64,000 nucleotides of DNA from Rhodococcus sp. KBS0724 (GCF_005938745.2 NZ_VCBX02000001.1:1507501-1571500); one strand, 5' to 3'. Positions 34,645 through 43,528 are shown, counted from the stretch's first letter. Numbers and translations are program-made. The notes: generated by a model not told the origin, from the sequence alone.

Positions 34645-34878
34645 CGTTTCAGACCGCTCGGTCGACAAATCGCGCAGACTCGCGAAGAATGTGCGGGTGT
34701 GTGCAGGTTCATAGGGTCGTTTGGGCTCATCACAACCCGTTTCGAAGCGGTTGAGGCATGATCCTTGGTGAGCCAGTTATTTTCTGGACATGTAACGACC
34801 GTGGTGTAGCGACGATAACCCCACTGTGTCGCTGGGATCGTGCATGCAGCTAGAACGTATTTTGTCGGGAGGAACTTG

Positions 34879-36102
34879 ATGAGCCAGCCGCGACGGCTAG
34901 CCATGGCGCTTGTAGCTGTCCTGTGTCTGACAGGTGTGGGGTTCCTCGCGATTTCTGTCTTTCCGACTGTCGTTTCGGCGCAACCAGGTGCAGCCGACAA
35001 CACCACCGGTACTGAAATCGCCGACGACAATCCGAGTGCCGACGCCCTCCGCCCTGGCGGCAACGGCAATAACGGCAACGGCAATAACGGCAACGGCAAT
35101 AACGGCAACGGCAATAACGGCAACGGCAATAACGGTTGCGGTAACAACGGCAATGGTTGGGGTAACGGTTGCGGCTGCGGCAATAACGGCAACGGTTGGG
35201 GTAACGGATGTGGTGGTTGCCACCACCATTGCCCGACGACAACCCCTGTAGTGACCACGACAAGTCCAGCGGCGACGACAACAACTCCGGTGGTGACGAC
35301 GACGACCGATCCTGTGGTGACGACGACTACCGATTCGGAAGTTCCGACGACGGACCCGACCGAACCGGAAGTTCCGACCACGACTACTGATCCTGTCGTG
35401 ACCACGACGACTGATCCTGTGGTGACGACGACTACCGATTCGGAAGTTCCGACGACGGACCCGACCGAACCGGAAGTTCCCACGACGACTACTGATCCCG
35501 TCGTGACCACGACTACTGATCCCGTCGTGACCACGACCACGACTACTGACGCTGTCGTGACGACGACTACCGATTCGGAAGTTCCGACGACAGGCTCGAC
35601 AGAATCCCAGAGGCCGAGCCAGTCGACTGAAGTGTTTGCAAGTACTGAAGTGTCTGCAAGTACTGAGGCGCCTACTAGTTCAGAACAGCCCAGCGAAACT
35701 TCGGCAGCGGCAGCTCCGGCCGGGCCCGAAAATCCGCAGGGCCCGTCTGCTCCGGGTGGGGCGCCGTCGCCGGGGCCATCCGGTGGTGCAGGTGACGCCG
35801 CAACGCCGGCAGCACCTCAAATCTTGGCTGCACCGGCACCGATCGCTGTTGCGGTGCAATCCGATACCCCGAATTCCTCGGCCTCGACACAAAATAACGA
35901 CCCGCAAGCTCTCCCGGTGGTCTTCACCTCAGGATTGCCTCCAATTCAGAATGCTGCTGCGGTAGTAGGCGGCCTTGCGGGAATGACGTTGGTTGCGGCG
36001 GGTGCAGGTGCGTTGACGTTCAGAGGCGCGTCGATGCAGAAGGCTCGATTGACAGCGGCGCGGGCTGAGTTCCTGGCACCCCGATCCGGAAGAGGTGTGT
36101 AG
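34879..36102 (+). CDS. Secreted, low-complexity repeat protein with Cys/His cluster and C-terminal membrane helix
   Basis: 407 residues, family not recognised. A signal peptide (about 1-34, ending VVSA) is followed by Gly/Asn repeats (60-86), a cluster of six Cys and three His (C87, C98, C100, C111, C114, H115-H117, C118), a Thr/Val/Pro region of about 120 residues, a Pro/Ala/Gly region and a hydrophobic helix at roughly 362-381 with a basic tail. This predicts a wall-spanning stalk fixed by the C-terminal helix; the Cys/His patch could bind metal or cross-link. The Thr-rich part is a likely substrate for protein O-mannosylation (pmt at 45736). GGGAGG precedes the ATG at 34879. It overlaps the metallopeptidase start by 8 bases. 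No LPxTG motif. Confidence 0.75.
   Translation: MSQPRRLAMALVAVLCLTGVGFLAISVFPTVVSAQPGAADNTTGTEIADDNPSADALRPGGNGNNGNGNNGNGNNGNGNNGNGNNGCGNNGNGWGNGCGCGNNGNGWGNGCGGCHHHCPTTTPVVTTTSPAATTTTPVVTTTTDPVVTTTTDSEVPTTDPTEPEVPTTTTDPVVTTTTDPVVTTTTDSEVPTTDPTEPEVPTTTTDPVVTTTTDPVVTTTTTTDAVVTTTTDSEVPTTGSTESQRPSQSTEVFASTEVSASTEAPTSSEQPSETSAAAAPAGPENPQGPSAPGGAPSPGPSGGAGDAATPAAPQILAAPAPIAVAVQSDTPNSSASTQNNDPQALPVVFTSGLPPIQNAAAVVGGLAGMTLVAAGAGALTFRGASMQKARLTAARAEFLAPRSGRGV
35056..35600 (+). repeat. In-frame DNA repeats within the secreted protein gene
   Basis: About five copies of GGCAATAACGGCAAC-type units lie at roughly 35056-35135. Larger direct repeats carrying CGATTCGGAAGTTCCGACGA start at 35331, 35436 and 35571; the first two are 105 bases (35 codons) apart and almost identical. 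Such repeats can change copy number by slippage, altering stalk length without frameshift. Confidence 0.9.
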
Positions 36103-36610
36103 GAAAGTGCCGACAAACAGACGATCGCATCGTCGAGTTCTCGCCGCGGTGGACGCGGTGTGTGATGCTGCGGCATCGTCGGAGGCGGTGAATTTGTTGA
36201 CGGTTGTCGAGGCGGTGGCGCTCGAGCGTGAGCGGCCGATCGAGATCGATCTACAGACTCCGTTGGCGACGGGGGTGTGCGGTCAGCGGCGCGCGTTCGA
36301 CGACCATGACGTGATCGTTCTGGCCCCCGGCTTACCCAACGTCGAGCGAACTCTTGCGCATGAGTTGGGGCACATCGTGTTTCGGCATGAAGGGGCGGAG
36401 ATTGCGGAGGCGACGTTGGAAGCGAGCGATGATCTGATCGCGTACATGCTGAGCCAGCGATCGTTGCGCCGCAATGAGCCGGTTCCCATGGATGATCTTG
36501 CAGAGTGGGAAGCGGAGACCTTTGCTTCGATGCTGTTGATGAGGTTGAAAACGATGAGTGGCCGTGGGACGCCGTTGTCGGTGCTGCGGTACGACGAGGC
36601 GATCGGATGA
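36095..36610 (+). CDS. ImmA/IrrE-type zinc metallopeptidase domain protein
   Basis: 171 residues. Zinc motif HELGH (89-93) in RTLAHELGHIVFRHEG, with a likely third ligand Glu in EWEAETFAS (around 141). The N-terminal 60 residues are helical and contain the LTVVEAVALERERPIEI pattern common in small ImmA-like proteins of actinobacteria. ImmA/IrrE peptidases usually cleave or displace a cognate HTH repressor. The GTG at 36095 overlaps the previous gene; a GTG at 36107 after AGGAAA is the alternative. The stop overlaps the next start (ATGA). The EspR-like gene at 37670 is the nearest HTH partner. Confidence 0.85.
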   Translation: MCRKVPTNRRSHRRVLAAVDAVCDAAASSEAVNLLTVVEAVALERERPIEIDLQTPLATGVCGQRRAFDDHDVIVLAPGLPNVERTLAHELGHIVFRHEGAEIAEATLEASDDLIAYMLSQRSLRRNEPVPMDDLAEWEAETFASMLLMRLKTMSGRGTPLSVLRYDEAIG

Positions 36611-37620
36611 TCGCTTGGGCTATTGCCTTGGTGGTGTGGATCGCGGCGGGTGCAAGACTGGGGCGCGTGGTGGCGCGAGTTGCCACGCCGCTGCGTACGG
36701 CCATGGTTATCGTCGGATTTTGTGTTGCGTTGATGGTTACGGTGATTGTCCCCGGGGTGTGGGACATCGTGGACAGAATTTCTCCCGATCAGCACTTTGC
36801 GGCGATGGTTGTTGTTGTGCTGTGGGTGTTCTTGTCGGCGGCAAGCGCGGTTGGTGCGGTTTCGGCGTGGCCTGTGATGACGCGTTCGGCGATGCGCGGC
36901 GTTGCGATCGTGTTGTACACGGTCGGGTTGCTTGTTTCGATAGCCGTGGCGGTCGGTTATTCGGTTCCGGCTTTGCTCTTTGTCGTTGTCGCGCTGGCGC
37001 TGGTTATCTCGACCGGGTTGCGGCACGTTGCGTGGGCGCCGTTGGGTCGCGGAATCGGACTCATCGTGGTGGGTTCGATGATTTTGTTGATTGTTGTCGT
37101 GGTCATGCTGGTCGAGTCGGTGCGTGGGGCGAACGCACTCGAGTCGGGTATCTGGTCCGGCGCCGGCGTCCAGTTCGTGTCGGTGGCGGGGCTACTGATC
37201 GCGTTGGGTATCACGTGGATGCTGACCGAGACGTGGGTGCGCGCGCGTTTGGATCTGAAGCGACTGCGGGGCATGCACGGCCTGCTGGTGAAGCGTTTTC
37301 CGGAGGTTGTGGATGCTGACAGCGCGGCAACCACAACAGTGCTCAAAGCGTCGGACATGATCGCGCAGATCATGGACGCCATGTACATCCAGGCGGGTGC
37401 CGGTTTGTTCGACGTCGGGGGGAGGGAGCCACCGAGGTCGCTCGCCACTCATTCCGCGATATTGACCGAGTGGATTGTGAATCCACTGGAATCAGATGTT
37501 CTCGATACCCGTTGGATTGCGCCTCCTGACGGTATGTCTGCCAGGAGATGGGTTCTAGTTCTGGCCAGGGATTACGACAAGCTTGAACCCCAGCCGAATA
37601 CGACAAAAGCAGGCCGATAG
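36607..37620 (+). CDS. Multi-pass membrane protein of the MAB_1171c-like type
   Basis: 337 residues. The N-terminal 200 residues hold about seven hydrophobic helices, starting MIAWAIALVVWIAAGARLGR and continuing through GLLIALGITWMLTETWV. The C-terminal 130 residues are soluble and probably cytoplasmic, with KRLRGMHGLLVKRFPEVV and TEWIVNPLESDVLDTRW. The architecture and pairing with an ImmA/IrrE peptidase resemble a widespread but functionally unknown actinobacterial pair (NCBI name MAB_1171c family putative transporter); this is from memory. It could be a sensor that passes a signal to the peptidase. The start overlaps the peptidase stop. Confidence 0.75.
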   Translation: MIAWAIALVVWIAAGARLGRVVARVATPLRTAMVIVGFCVALMVTVIVPGVWDIVDRISPDQHFAAMVVVVLWVFLSAASAVGAVSAWPVMTRSAMRGVAIVLYTVGLLVSIAVAVGYSVPALLFVVVALALVISTGLRHVAWAPLGRGIGLIVVGSMILLIVVVVMLVESVRGANALESGIWSGAGVQFVSVAGLLIALGITWMLTETWVRARLDLKRLRGMHGLLVKRFPEVVDADSAATTTVLKASDMIAQIMDAMYIQAGAGLFDVGGREPPRSLATHSAILTEWIVNPLESDVLDTRWIAPPDGMSARRWVLVLARDYDKLEPQPNTTKAGR

Positions 37621-37669
37621 GTGTCGATCGACCTGCTCAGTGACGTCCAGGGACAGCCCTGGCCTCGCG

Positions 37670-38086
37670 TCAACGTGACGCGTCTGGTGGAACTTCAGGT
37701 AGTCCTTCGCTTGCGCGGAGCTTTTCGGCCATAGTCGTGAGAAGGTTCTGGGACTCTTCAGACAGATCGAACGCTCGGCTCGACAGTCGACGCAGACCGT
37801 AACCCTGGAGCTGTGCGAGCAGTTCGAGGTCGTGATCGATCTTCGCGGCATAGATGTCGTTGAAGAAGTAGTCGGGCTTCACTTTGAAGAAGCGCGCAAA
37901 AGCAGCGACGGTCTCGTCCGACGGGTTGGTGCGTTGTCCCGAGCGGAGCTGTGAGATGTACGGCTTGGAGATCTGGTGGCCGTCCTCGATCAACGCGGAG
38001 GCAACCTCGGCGTTGGTGTGGGGCTTGCGCCCGGGAGGATGGACACTGTCGAACAATTTGTTCAGTCGTTCTGCAAAGTCAGCCAT
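37670..38086 (-). CDS. EspR-like XRE-family DNA-binding protein
   Basis: 138 residues. The N-terminal half, with RLNKLFDSVHPPGRKPHTNA and SKPYISQLRSGQRTNPS, closely follows the opening of M. tuberculosis EspR (RLNRLFDTVYPPGRGPHTSA and APYLSQLRSGNRTNPS, recalled), including its extended N-terminal helix-turn-helix. The C-terminal helices should form the EspR-type dimer domain. EspR is a nucleoid-associated regulator of cell-wall and ESX-1-linked genes. Here it converges on the metallopeptidase operon with a 49-base gap. It may control the operon; being cleaved or controlled by the peptidase is a hypothesis. Confidence 0.88.
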   Translation of the reverse strand: MADFAERLNKLFDSVHPPGRKPHTNAEVASALIEDGHQISKPYISQLRSGQRTNPSDETVAAFARFFKVKPDYFFNDIYAAKIDHDLELLAQLQGYGLRRLSSRAFDLSEESQNLLTTMAEKLRASEGLPEVPPDASR

Positions 38087-38590
38087 TGTGAACCGCCCCG
38101 TAATCCTCTCTATCAGCGATTGTTTCGTTCAGCGAATCCCACGATATCACGCGGATAACCGATTGGTAGCTCGCTGTAGTCCATTCAGTGGGCTCGGGTC
38201 GCAAAGTCGGGTTCTGTGATTAGGGGAGCTCCGAGGCGGATTCCGTCGAGTTCGGGGGCAATTTCAGGTCCGTCGATATCGCAATAGGACCATTTATGCG
38301 GGAACTGCGGACCTACTCCAGTGCTGCCTATTGTCACCATAACGAACCGTTTACCCGTTTTGCGTGCAGTAGCTATACGTTAACCCGGTTTTGGCGGTTC
38401 TTTCGGTTCGAATAATCGCAGTTCAGCCCCCGGTTGACTGCAGTTAACCTGCAGAAGCTGGCCTTATCGGGACTTCTGGCCCGAATTGCCGAGATGTGGC
38501 CCACAGTCTGCTGCGCAGAGGGCGGTCGGGGTTTACCGAAAAGGGCGTTCGCCACTAGCCATGGCCTGATGGTTGGCGCAAAATTGTGAC
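38087..38590. other. 504-base intergenic region upstream of the EspR-like gene
   Basis: No credible gene. Unlike the coding parts it is rich in AT-containing repeats: TTAACCCGGTTTTGG near 38380, a symmetrical CTGCAG-TTAAC-CTGCAG at 38438-38454 and TTCG-N5-CGAA at 38124-38136. It must hold the promoter of the EspR-like gene (minus strand) and that of the 51-aa gene (plus strand). EspR-type proteins bind several spaced sites, so this is a candidate target. Confidence 0.5.
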
Positions 38591-38746
38591 ATGAAACACA
38601 TCATGAGTGACGAAGAGTTACGCCGAGCGATTCGTGCCCTCCAAGATCGCGCCCTCGATGCGCGCAAGCGTGGAGACCGTGAAGCAGCAGACGCAATCGA
38701 GCGCACCATGCGTGACTATCAAGACCAGATGGCGCACCGCTTGTAG
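38591..38746 (+). CDS. Small charged helical protein (51 aa)
   Basis: Read directly: MKHIMSDEELRRAIRALQDR followed by ALDARKRGDREAADAIERTM and a short tail ending AHRL. Almost entirely predicted amphipathic helix, rich in Arg, Glu, Asp and Ala, possibly a coiled coil. A second ATG at 38603 is an alternative start. No strong ribosome binding site is visible (ATTGTGAC precedes). Function unknown; it lies between the EspR-like region and the SDR gene. Confidence 0.55.
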   Translation: MKHIMSDEELRRAIRALQDRALDARKRGDREAADAIERTMRDYQDQMAHRL

Positions 38747-38862
38747 ATAAATGCACCATGGTGATGGTCCCCGGCGAAGGGGACATAAGCCCTGCCGGCA
38801 GGTGCTGCGTGCGTACACTTCCCTTCCATGTCCACAGTGCTAGCGCGGGGGAGTGTAAAGCC

Positions 38863-39711
38863 ATGTCGATAAGGTCGCTCGATGGAAAGAAATGCCTGAT
38901 CACGGGTGCGGGTAGCGGGATCGGTCGAGCTACGGCGATCGCGGCGGGCGCTGGCGGGGCAGAGTTGTTTCTCACGGATATCAACAGTTCCGGTCTTGAT
39001 GAGACCGTCGAAATGGTGTCCTCGGCCGGCGGTACCGTCAGCGTGGCAGAAGCGTTCGATGTTTCCGATTACGACGCCGTATCGAAATTCGGCGCAGAAG
39101 TGGCTGAGCAGTTCGGATCGATGGATGTCGTGATGAACGTTGCCGGCATATCGGCGTGGGGAACAATCGAGAATCTCGAGCATCGGCACTGGCGATCCAT
39201 GGTGGACGTCAACCTCATGGGTCCCATTCATGTCATGGAGACGTTCATTCCGCCGATGATCCGCGCCGGAAAGGGCGGTCATCTGGTCAATGTCTCGTCG
39301 GCCGCCGGACTGCTCGCTCTGCCCTGGCATGCGGCATACAGTGCCAGCAAGTTCGGTCTACGTGGCGTGTCAGAGGTGCTTCGGTACGATCTGAAGCGTC
39401 ACGGTATCGGCGTGAGCCTCGTTGTCCCGGGTGGGGTGAAGACTCCGTTGGTGGGCACCGTCGAGATTGCGGGTATCGATCGGGAAGACCCGCGGGTCAA
39501 GTCATTGGTCCATCGATTCGAGAAGCGGGCGGTCTCCCCGGAAAAAGTGGCGGCATGCATTCTCTCCGGAATCGAGAAGAATCGATATCTGGTTTATACG
39601 TCCAATGACATCCGGTTCGGTTATTGGTGGGCTCGCAAGTTCTCTCCGCCCTATGAATTTGTTATGCAGAAAGCGAACGACCAGTTCGCCAAGCTGTTAC
39701 CACGCTCGTAA
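38863..39711 (+). CDS. Short-chain dehydrogenase/reductase
   Basis: 282 residues. Cofactor motif TGAGSGIG near residue 14, structural NVAG, catalytic Ser in VNVSSAAG and YSASK (Tyr-x3-Lys). The Asp in FLTDIN after the second strand suggests NAD preference. Classical SDR, with a C-terminal extension ending KFSPPYEFVMQKANDQF that is typical of a group of actinobacterial membrane-associated or lipid-acting SDRs. Substrate unknown. The ATG at 38863 follows GGGGGAGTGTAAAGCC. Confidence 0.9.
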   Translation: MSIRSLDGKKCLITGAGSGIGRATAIAAGAGGAELFLTDINSSGLDETVEMVSSAGGTVSVAEAFDVSDYDAVSKFGAEVAEQFGSMDVVMNVAGISAWGTIENLEHRHWRSMVDVNLMGPIHVMETFIPPMIRAGKGGHLVNVSSAAGLLALPWHAAYSASKFGLRGVSEVLRYDLKRHGIGVSLVVPGGVKTPLVGTVEIAGIDREDPRVKSLVHRFEKRAVSPEKVAACILSGIEKNRYLVYTSNDIRFGYWWARKFSPPYEFVMQKANDQFAKLLPRS

Positions 39712-39765
39712 TTAACTGTCGGTTAGGACCTGTGTCGAACTCGGATAGGGACCAAGGTCACCAAA

Positions 39766-40257
39766 ATGTCAAAGAGCTTTCGATTTGGTATCGAATTCAA
39801 CTTTCCGCCCGAGCGTGTCCATGCGGCATTGACGGATACCCGGTATTGGATGGTCCGACTTGGCGACCTGTATTCCAAAGCCGTTATCGAAGTCGGGGGT
39901 GGAGCCATAACGGTGTCGTTAGCCGACAATCTCGAATCGTCGGCATTGCCGGGGCTGATTGCAAAGCTGGCTCCGGACCGACTCGGCGTCGAGCGAGCTG
40001 ATCGGTGGGGTCCGCTCTCCGACGGCCGGGCCGTCGGATCGGTGACCGGGAGAACACACGGATTGCCTATCCGCATCGAGGTCGACCTCGAATTGGCTGA
40101 GTCAGGCGAAGCTCGTTCCGTTCTGAACGTCGATGGCTGGGCCGAGGTGAAGATTCCGGTTGTCGGCGGCCAGATCGAGAGGCTGTTGAAGAATATGGCC
40201 CAGGATCTACTGCGCCGCGATCACGACGCTGTCGAAGCGTTCCTCCTGAATCCCTGA
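39766..40257 (+). CDS. DUF2505 protein
   Basis: 163 residues, START-like fold of the DUF2505 family common in actinobacteria: FRFGIEFNFPPERVHAALTD, RYWMVRLGD and a C-terminal PVVGGQIERLLKNMAQDLLRR helix. Probably binds a hydrophobic ligand; function unknown. It follows the SDR gene by 54 bases in the same direction. Confidence 0.83.
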   Translation: MSKSFRFGIEFNFPPERVHAALTDTRYWMVRLGDLYSKAVIEVGGGAITVSLADNLESSALPGLIAKLAPDRLGVERADRWGPLSDGRAVGSVTGRTHGLPIRIEVDLELAESGEARSVLNVDGWAEVKIPVVGGQIERLLKNMAQDLLRRDHDAVEAFLLNP

Positions 40258-40264
40258 ACGCTAG

Positions 40265-40750
40265 CTACTCGTCGACGCGATGAAGCTCGGCATGCAGATG
40301 ATGAGTGAGGGGCGTCTGATCGTGTGCCATCCAGATGTCGTACGTCAGCGTGTCTTCGTGAACCCGCATTACGCGTCGTACATCGACGACAGGCTTGGCG
40401 TCCGGTGACGCCGCCAGTGTGAACAGTGTGAAGGCAAGAGTGCCATCGGCGTCGATGCTTCCGCGGTGGATCTCCACGAAACCGGTCGGCTGCGTGATCA
40501 GCAACTCGAGCTCGTTGCCGGAGACCGGGCGCAAGTATCCCGATTCCATGTGAAGCGGGCGGCCGTCGGGCAAGCCACGTGTGCGTGAGCTGTACGTCAG
40601 AAAAGGTTTGGGGGTCGGAGCGAAGACGATTTCCTCGGAGTACTCGAAATCGTCGATCGTCGGAAAGTGCCCGCTACCCGTGCCGGCCCAGCGTCCACGC
40701 AACAACTCGACCCCTCGGTGCTCGTTCTCGGGTCGCTGTGGTGCCGTCAT
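40265..40750 (-). CDS. Nitrobindin/FABP-like beta-barrel protein
   Basis: 161 residues. The signature [20 protein letters not shown] (G-x-W-x-G-x-G-x-G) opens the barrel, with YSEEIVF after it, and the C-terminal [10 protein letters not shown] includes the His that binds heme in nitrobindins. Members isomerise peroxynitrite to nitrate. The ATG at 40750 with AGAGGAACCACC ahead is preferred over an upstream one. Confidence 0.87.
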   Translation of the reverse strand: MTAPQRPENEHRGVELLRGRWAGTGSGHFPTIDDFEYSEEIVFAPTPKPFLTYSSRTRGLPDGRPLHMESGYLRPVSGNELELLITQPTGFVEIHRGSIDADGTLAFTLFTLAASPDAKPVVDVRRVMRVHEDTLTYDIWMAHDQTPLTHHLHAELHRVDE

Positions 40751-40811
40751 GGTGGTTCCTCTCACTGGTGTCGGCCATCAGATTACGCATCAGCGGGAAT
40801 ACTGTTTATCC

Positions 40812-42029
40812 ATGAACGGTTCTGGATCCGTCTCGCTCGGTGTCGACTCCGAGGTAGGTAAGTTGCGTTCGGTCATCCTGCATCGTCCGGGCGACGAATT
40901 GAAGCGGCTCACCCCGCGAAACAACGACCAACTGCTGTTCGACGGTCTGCCGTGGGTTGATCGGGCGCAGGACGAGCACGATCAGTTCGCGTCGGTGCTG
41001 CGTGAGCACGGTGTCGAGGTTCTGTTGTTGGCGGACTTGCTCACGGAAGCCTTGACGGTCAGCGGTGCGGCCCGGATTCAGGGAATTTCGGCTGCAGTGG
41101 ACACCCGGAAGATCGGGCATTCGCTGGGGCAGCATCTGTCGTCGTATCTGCGCAGTGTGCCGCCGGCGGAGTTGTCGTCGATCCTCACCGCCGGCATGAC
41201 CTTCGACGAACTCCCGGTGGATGCGTCGTCGACGTCGCTGGTGCGTCGGATGCATCACGGCGGGGATTTTGTAATCGATCCGTTGCCGAATCTGCTGTTC
41301 ACGCGTGATTCGTCGTTCTGGATCGGGCCGCGGGTGGTGATTACGTCCTTGGCGTTGTCGGCGCGGGCGCGGGAGTCGTCGATCACCGATCTGGTGTATG
41401 CGCATCATCCGCGGTTTCGCGGTGTGCGGCGGGCGTACGAATCACACACCGCTCCGGTGGAAGGTGGTGACGTGCTGCTTCTCGCTCCCGGTGTGATTGC
41501 CGTCGGTGTGGGTGAGCGCACGTCGCCGGCGGGAGCAGAAGCACTGGCGCGCAGTGTGTTCGACGACGATCTGGCGCATACGGTGTTGGTGGTTCCGATC
41601 GAGCAGCGCCGCGCGTCGATGCATCTCGATACGGTGTGCACGATGGTGGAAGCCGATGCTGTGGTCATGTATCCAGCTATTCAGAACACATTGTCGGCCT
41701 TCACTATTCGGCGTGAGGACGAGGGTGTGAGCATTCGTGGCGCTGACCCCTTCCTCGAGGCCGCCGCCGACGCGATGGGGATCGGGAAGCTGCGGGTCAT
41801 CGACACCGGATTGGACACGGTGACTGCCGAACGTGAGCAGTGGGACGACGGAAACAACACTCTGGCAATCGAACCCGGCGTGGTGATCGCCTACGAGCGC
41901 AACGTCGAGACGAACGCGCGGTTGGAAGCGTCTGGTATCGAAGTGCTCCGGATCGCGGGGTCGGAACTGGGATCCGGCCGAGGTGGTCCCCGGTGTATGT
42001 CCTGTCCGATCGCCCGCGATCCGCTGTGA
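40812..42029 (+). CDS. arcA: Arginine deiminase
   Basis: 405 residues, hydrolysing arginine to citrulline and ammonia. Motifs: N-terminal [36 protein letters not shown], the catalytic His in [11 protein letters not shown], and the nucleophile Cys in [10 protein letters not shown] at the C-terminus. No arcB or arcC lies beside it, so it acts alone here, possibly in arginine catabolism or pH response. The same gene neighbours pmt in mycobacteria. Confidence 0.95.
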   Translation: MNGSGSVSLGVDSEVGKLRSVILHRPGDELKRLTPRNNDQLLFDGLPWVDRAQDEHDQFASVLREHGVEVLLLADLLTEALTVSGAARIQGISAAVDTRKIGHSLGQHLSSYLRSVPPAELSSILTAGMTFDELPVDASSTSLVRRMHHGGDFVIDPLPNLLFTRDSSFWIGPRVVITSLALSARARESSITDLVYAHHPRFRGVRRAYESHTAPVEGGDVLLLAPGVIAVGVGERTSPAGAEALARSVFDDDLAHTVLVVPIEQRRASMHLDTVCTMVEADAVVMYPAIQNTLSAFTIRREDEGVSIRGADPFLEAAADAMGIGKLRVIDTGLDTVTAEREQWDDGNNTLAIEPGVVIAYERNVETNARLEASGIEVLRIAGSELGSGRGGPRCMSCPIARDPL

Positions 42030-42032
42030 TGC

Positions 42033-42386
42033 CTAGAGAATTTCTTCGACCTTGTCCGCCGGGCGGGCGAGGACAGTGCCCTTGTCAGTGACGACAAAGG
42101 GGCGTTCGATGAGAATCGGGTGTTCGATCATGGCGTCGAGGATCTTGGACTCGGACGCGTCGGCGAGCCCGAGCTCCTTGTACTGCGATTCACGCTTGCG
42201 GACTGCCTGGCTGGGAGTGAGGCCGGCGTCGGAGAGGAGTTTTTCCAGTTCCGAACGGGTAGGCGGTGTATCGAGGTACATGACGACGTTCGGTTCGATG
42301 CCGTGTTCGCGCAGCCGCGCGAGAACGGTTCGTGAGGTGTTGCATCGTTGATTGTGGAAGATCGTTGCAGAGGCCATGGTCGACAT
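42033..42386 (-). CDS. arsC: ArsC-family arsenate reductase-like protein
   Basis: 117 residues, thioredoxin-fold ArsC/Spx family. The active-site Cys lies in FHNQRCNTSRTVL, followed by the family's PPTRSELEKLL and conserved RP in IERPFVVTDKG. This glutaredoxin-dependent type reduces arsenate; without other ars genes nearby a general redox role is possible. The stop is 3 bases from the arcA stop (convergent). A second ATG at 42377 is an alternative start. Confidence 0.88.
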   Translation of the reverse strand: MSTMASATIFHNQRCNTSRTVLARLREHGIEPNVVMYLDTPPTRSELEKLLSDAGLTPSQAVRKRESQYKELGLADASESKILDAMIEHPILIERPFVVTDKGTVLARPADKVEEIL

Positions 42387-42481
42387 TGTGCCTGGCGTGA
42401 TCAGCCGTCCGGTCGGGAAGTGGGAACAAACGACCCCTTCCGGCGCGCTGGACTGAAGTACCGACGTATGAGGAGTGGATG

Positions 42482-43165
42482 ATGACGGAACATCGGAGTG
42501 TCGACGAACGGCGGGTGGCGATCGCCGGAGGTCACGGCAAGATCGCGCAGCACCTCATATTTTTGCTGGCCGGGCATGGTGATCGGCCGATAGCGCTGAT
42601 CCGCAATCCGGATCATGAGGGTGCAGTCCGCACGTTGGGTGCATTTCCCGTGGTGATCGATTTGGAAACTTCGACCGTCGACGAGGTTGCGAAGGTGTTG
42701 GCGGGGTGTGATGTTGCGGTTTTTGCGGCGGGAGCCGGTCCGGGGAGCGGAGTTGCCCGTAAGGACACTGTCGACCGGGCGGCGGCCGTACTGCTTGCCG
42801 ATGCCGCGGAAAAAGCGGGTGTTCGTCGTTTCATCCAGATCAGTGCAATGGGCGCCGGTGAACCGGTAGCGGAGGGGACCGACGAAGTCTTTGCGGCGTA
42901 TCTCGAGGCAAAGACGGCTGCCGAGAACGATCTGAAGGGTCGTACCGAGTTGGAGTGGACGATTGTGCGTCCGGGGCTTCTCACGGATGACGACCCGACC
43001 GGTGAGGTAACACTGGCAGAACCCCCGGTTGCGCGTGGAGCGGTCAGTAGGGCGGACGTGGCGGCGGTGATCGAGGCGCTGATCGATGCGCCCGCGAGTG
43101 TTGGCAAGACGTTGGTTCTGACGTCCGGCCCCGACCTGATTCGCGACGCGGTCGATGCCTTGTGA
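42482..43165 (+). CDS. NAD(P)-binding protein (atypical SDR)
   Basis: 227 residues. Rossmann motif VAIAGGHGKIAQHL (G-x2-G-x2-A) after a short N-terminus, then a variable substrate domain with TIVRPGLLTDDDP. Belongs to the atypical SDR_a5/YwnB-like group with unknown substrate. An ATG one codon upstream (42479) is possible. It overlaps the GntR-type gene by 4 bases. Confidence 0.87.
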   Translation: MTEHRSVDERRVAIAGGHGKIAQHLIFLLAGHGDRPIALIRNPDHEGAVRTLGAFPVVIDLETSTVDEVAKVLAGCDVAVFAAGAGPGSGVARKDTVDRAAAVLLADAAEKAGVRRFIQISAMGAGEPVAEGTDEVFAAYLEAKTAAENDLKGRTELEWTIVRPGLLTDDDPTGEVTLAEPPVARGAVSRADVAAVIEALIDAPASVGKTLVLTSGPDLIRDAVDAL

Positions 43166-43527
43166 TGACCGGCATCGTGATCGACCATGATTCGTCTGTG
43201 GCGCCGTACGACCAACTGCGGCAACAGATTATCGAGCAGGTGCAGACCGGGGGACTGATTGCGGGGGCCAAGATTCCCACGGTTCGGGCGCTGGCGACAG
43301 ATTTGGGTTTGGCGGCGAATACCGTTGCAAAAGCGTATCGGGTGCTCGGCGAGCAGGGGGTGATCGAGACCCGAGGGAAACAGGGCACGTTCATCGCGTC
43401 GGGAGACGATCCGGTGCGAGCGCAGGCGGAGCAGGCGGCGACGGCCTTCGTGAAAGATGTGCGTGCTCTCGGATATTCGGACGATGAGATCGTGACCATG
43501 GCCCGGGCGGCATTGAGAGGGGCGTGA
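43162..43527 (+). CDS. GntR family regulator (YtrA subfamily-like)
   Basis: 121 residues. Winged HTH: PYDQLRQQIIEQVQTGGLIAGAKIPTVRALATDLGLAANTVAKAYRVL, followed by GVIETRGKQGTFI and a short helical tail. The lack of a large effector domain marks the YtrA/YhcF-type subgroup. Probably regulates itself and the coupled NAD-binding gene. The nearby palindrome at 43529 could be its target. Confidence 0.88.
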   Translation: MMTGIVIDHDSSVAPYDQLRQQIIEQVQTGGLIAGAKIPTVRALATDLGLAANTVAKAYRVLGEQGVIETRGKQGTFIASGDDPVRAQAEQAATAFVKDVRALGYSDDEIVTMARAALRGA

Positions 43528-43528
43528 C

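Noticed and set aside
35056..35135. CRISPR-like array
   Set aside because: The repeats are short, contiguous and in frame, encoding Gly/Asn; there are no spacers or cas genes.
34584..35540. 318-codon minus-strand frame with repeated Val-Thr-Thr-Gly-Ser
   Set aside because: It mirrors the Thr-rich repeats of the plus-strand gene, which has the signal peptide, ribosome binding site and operon context.
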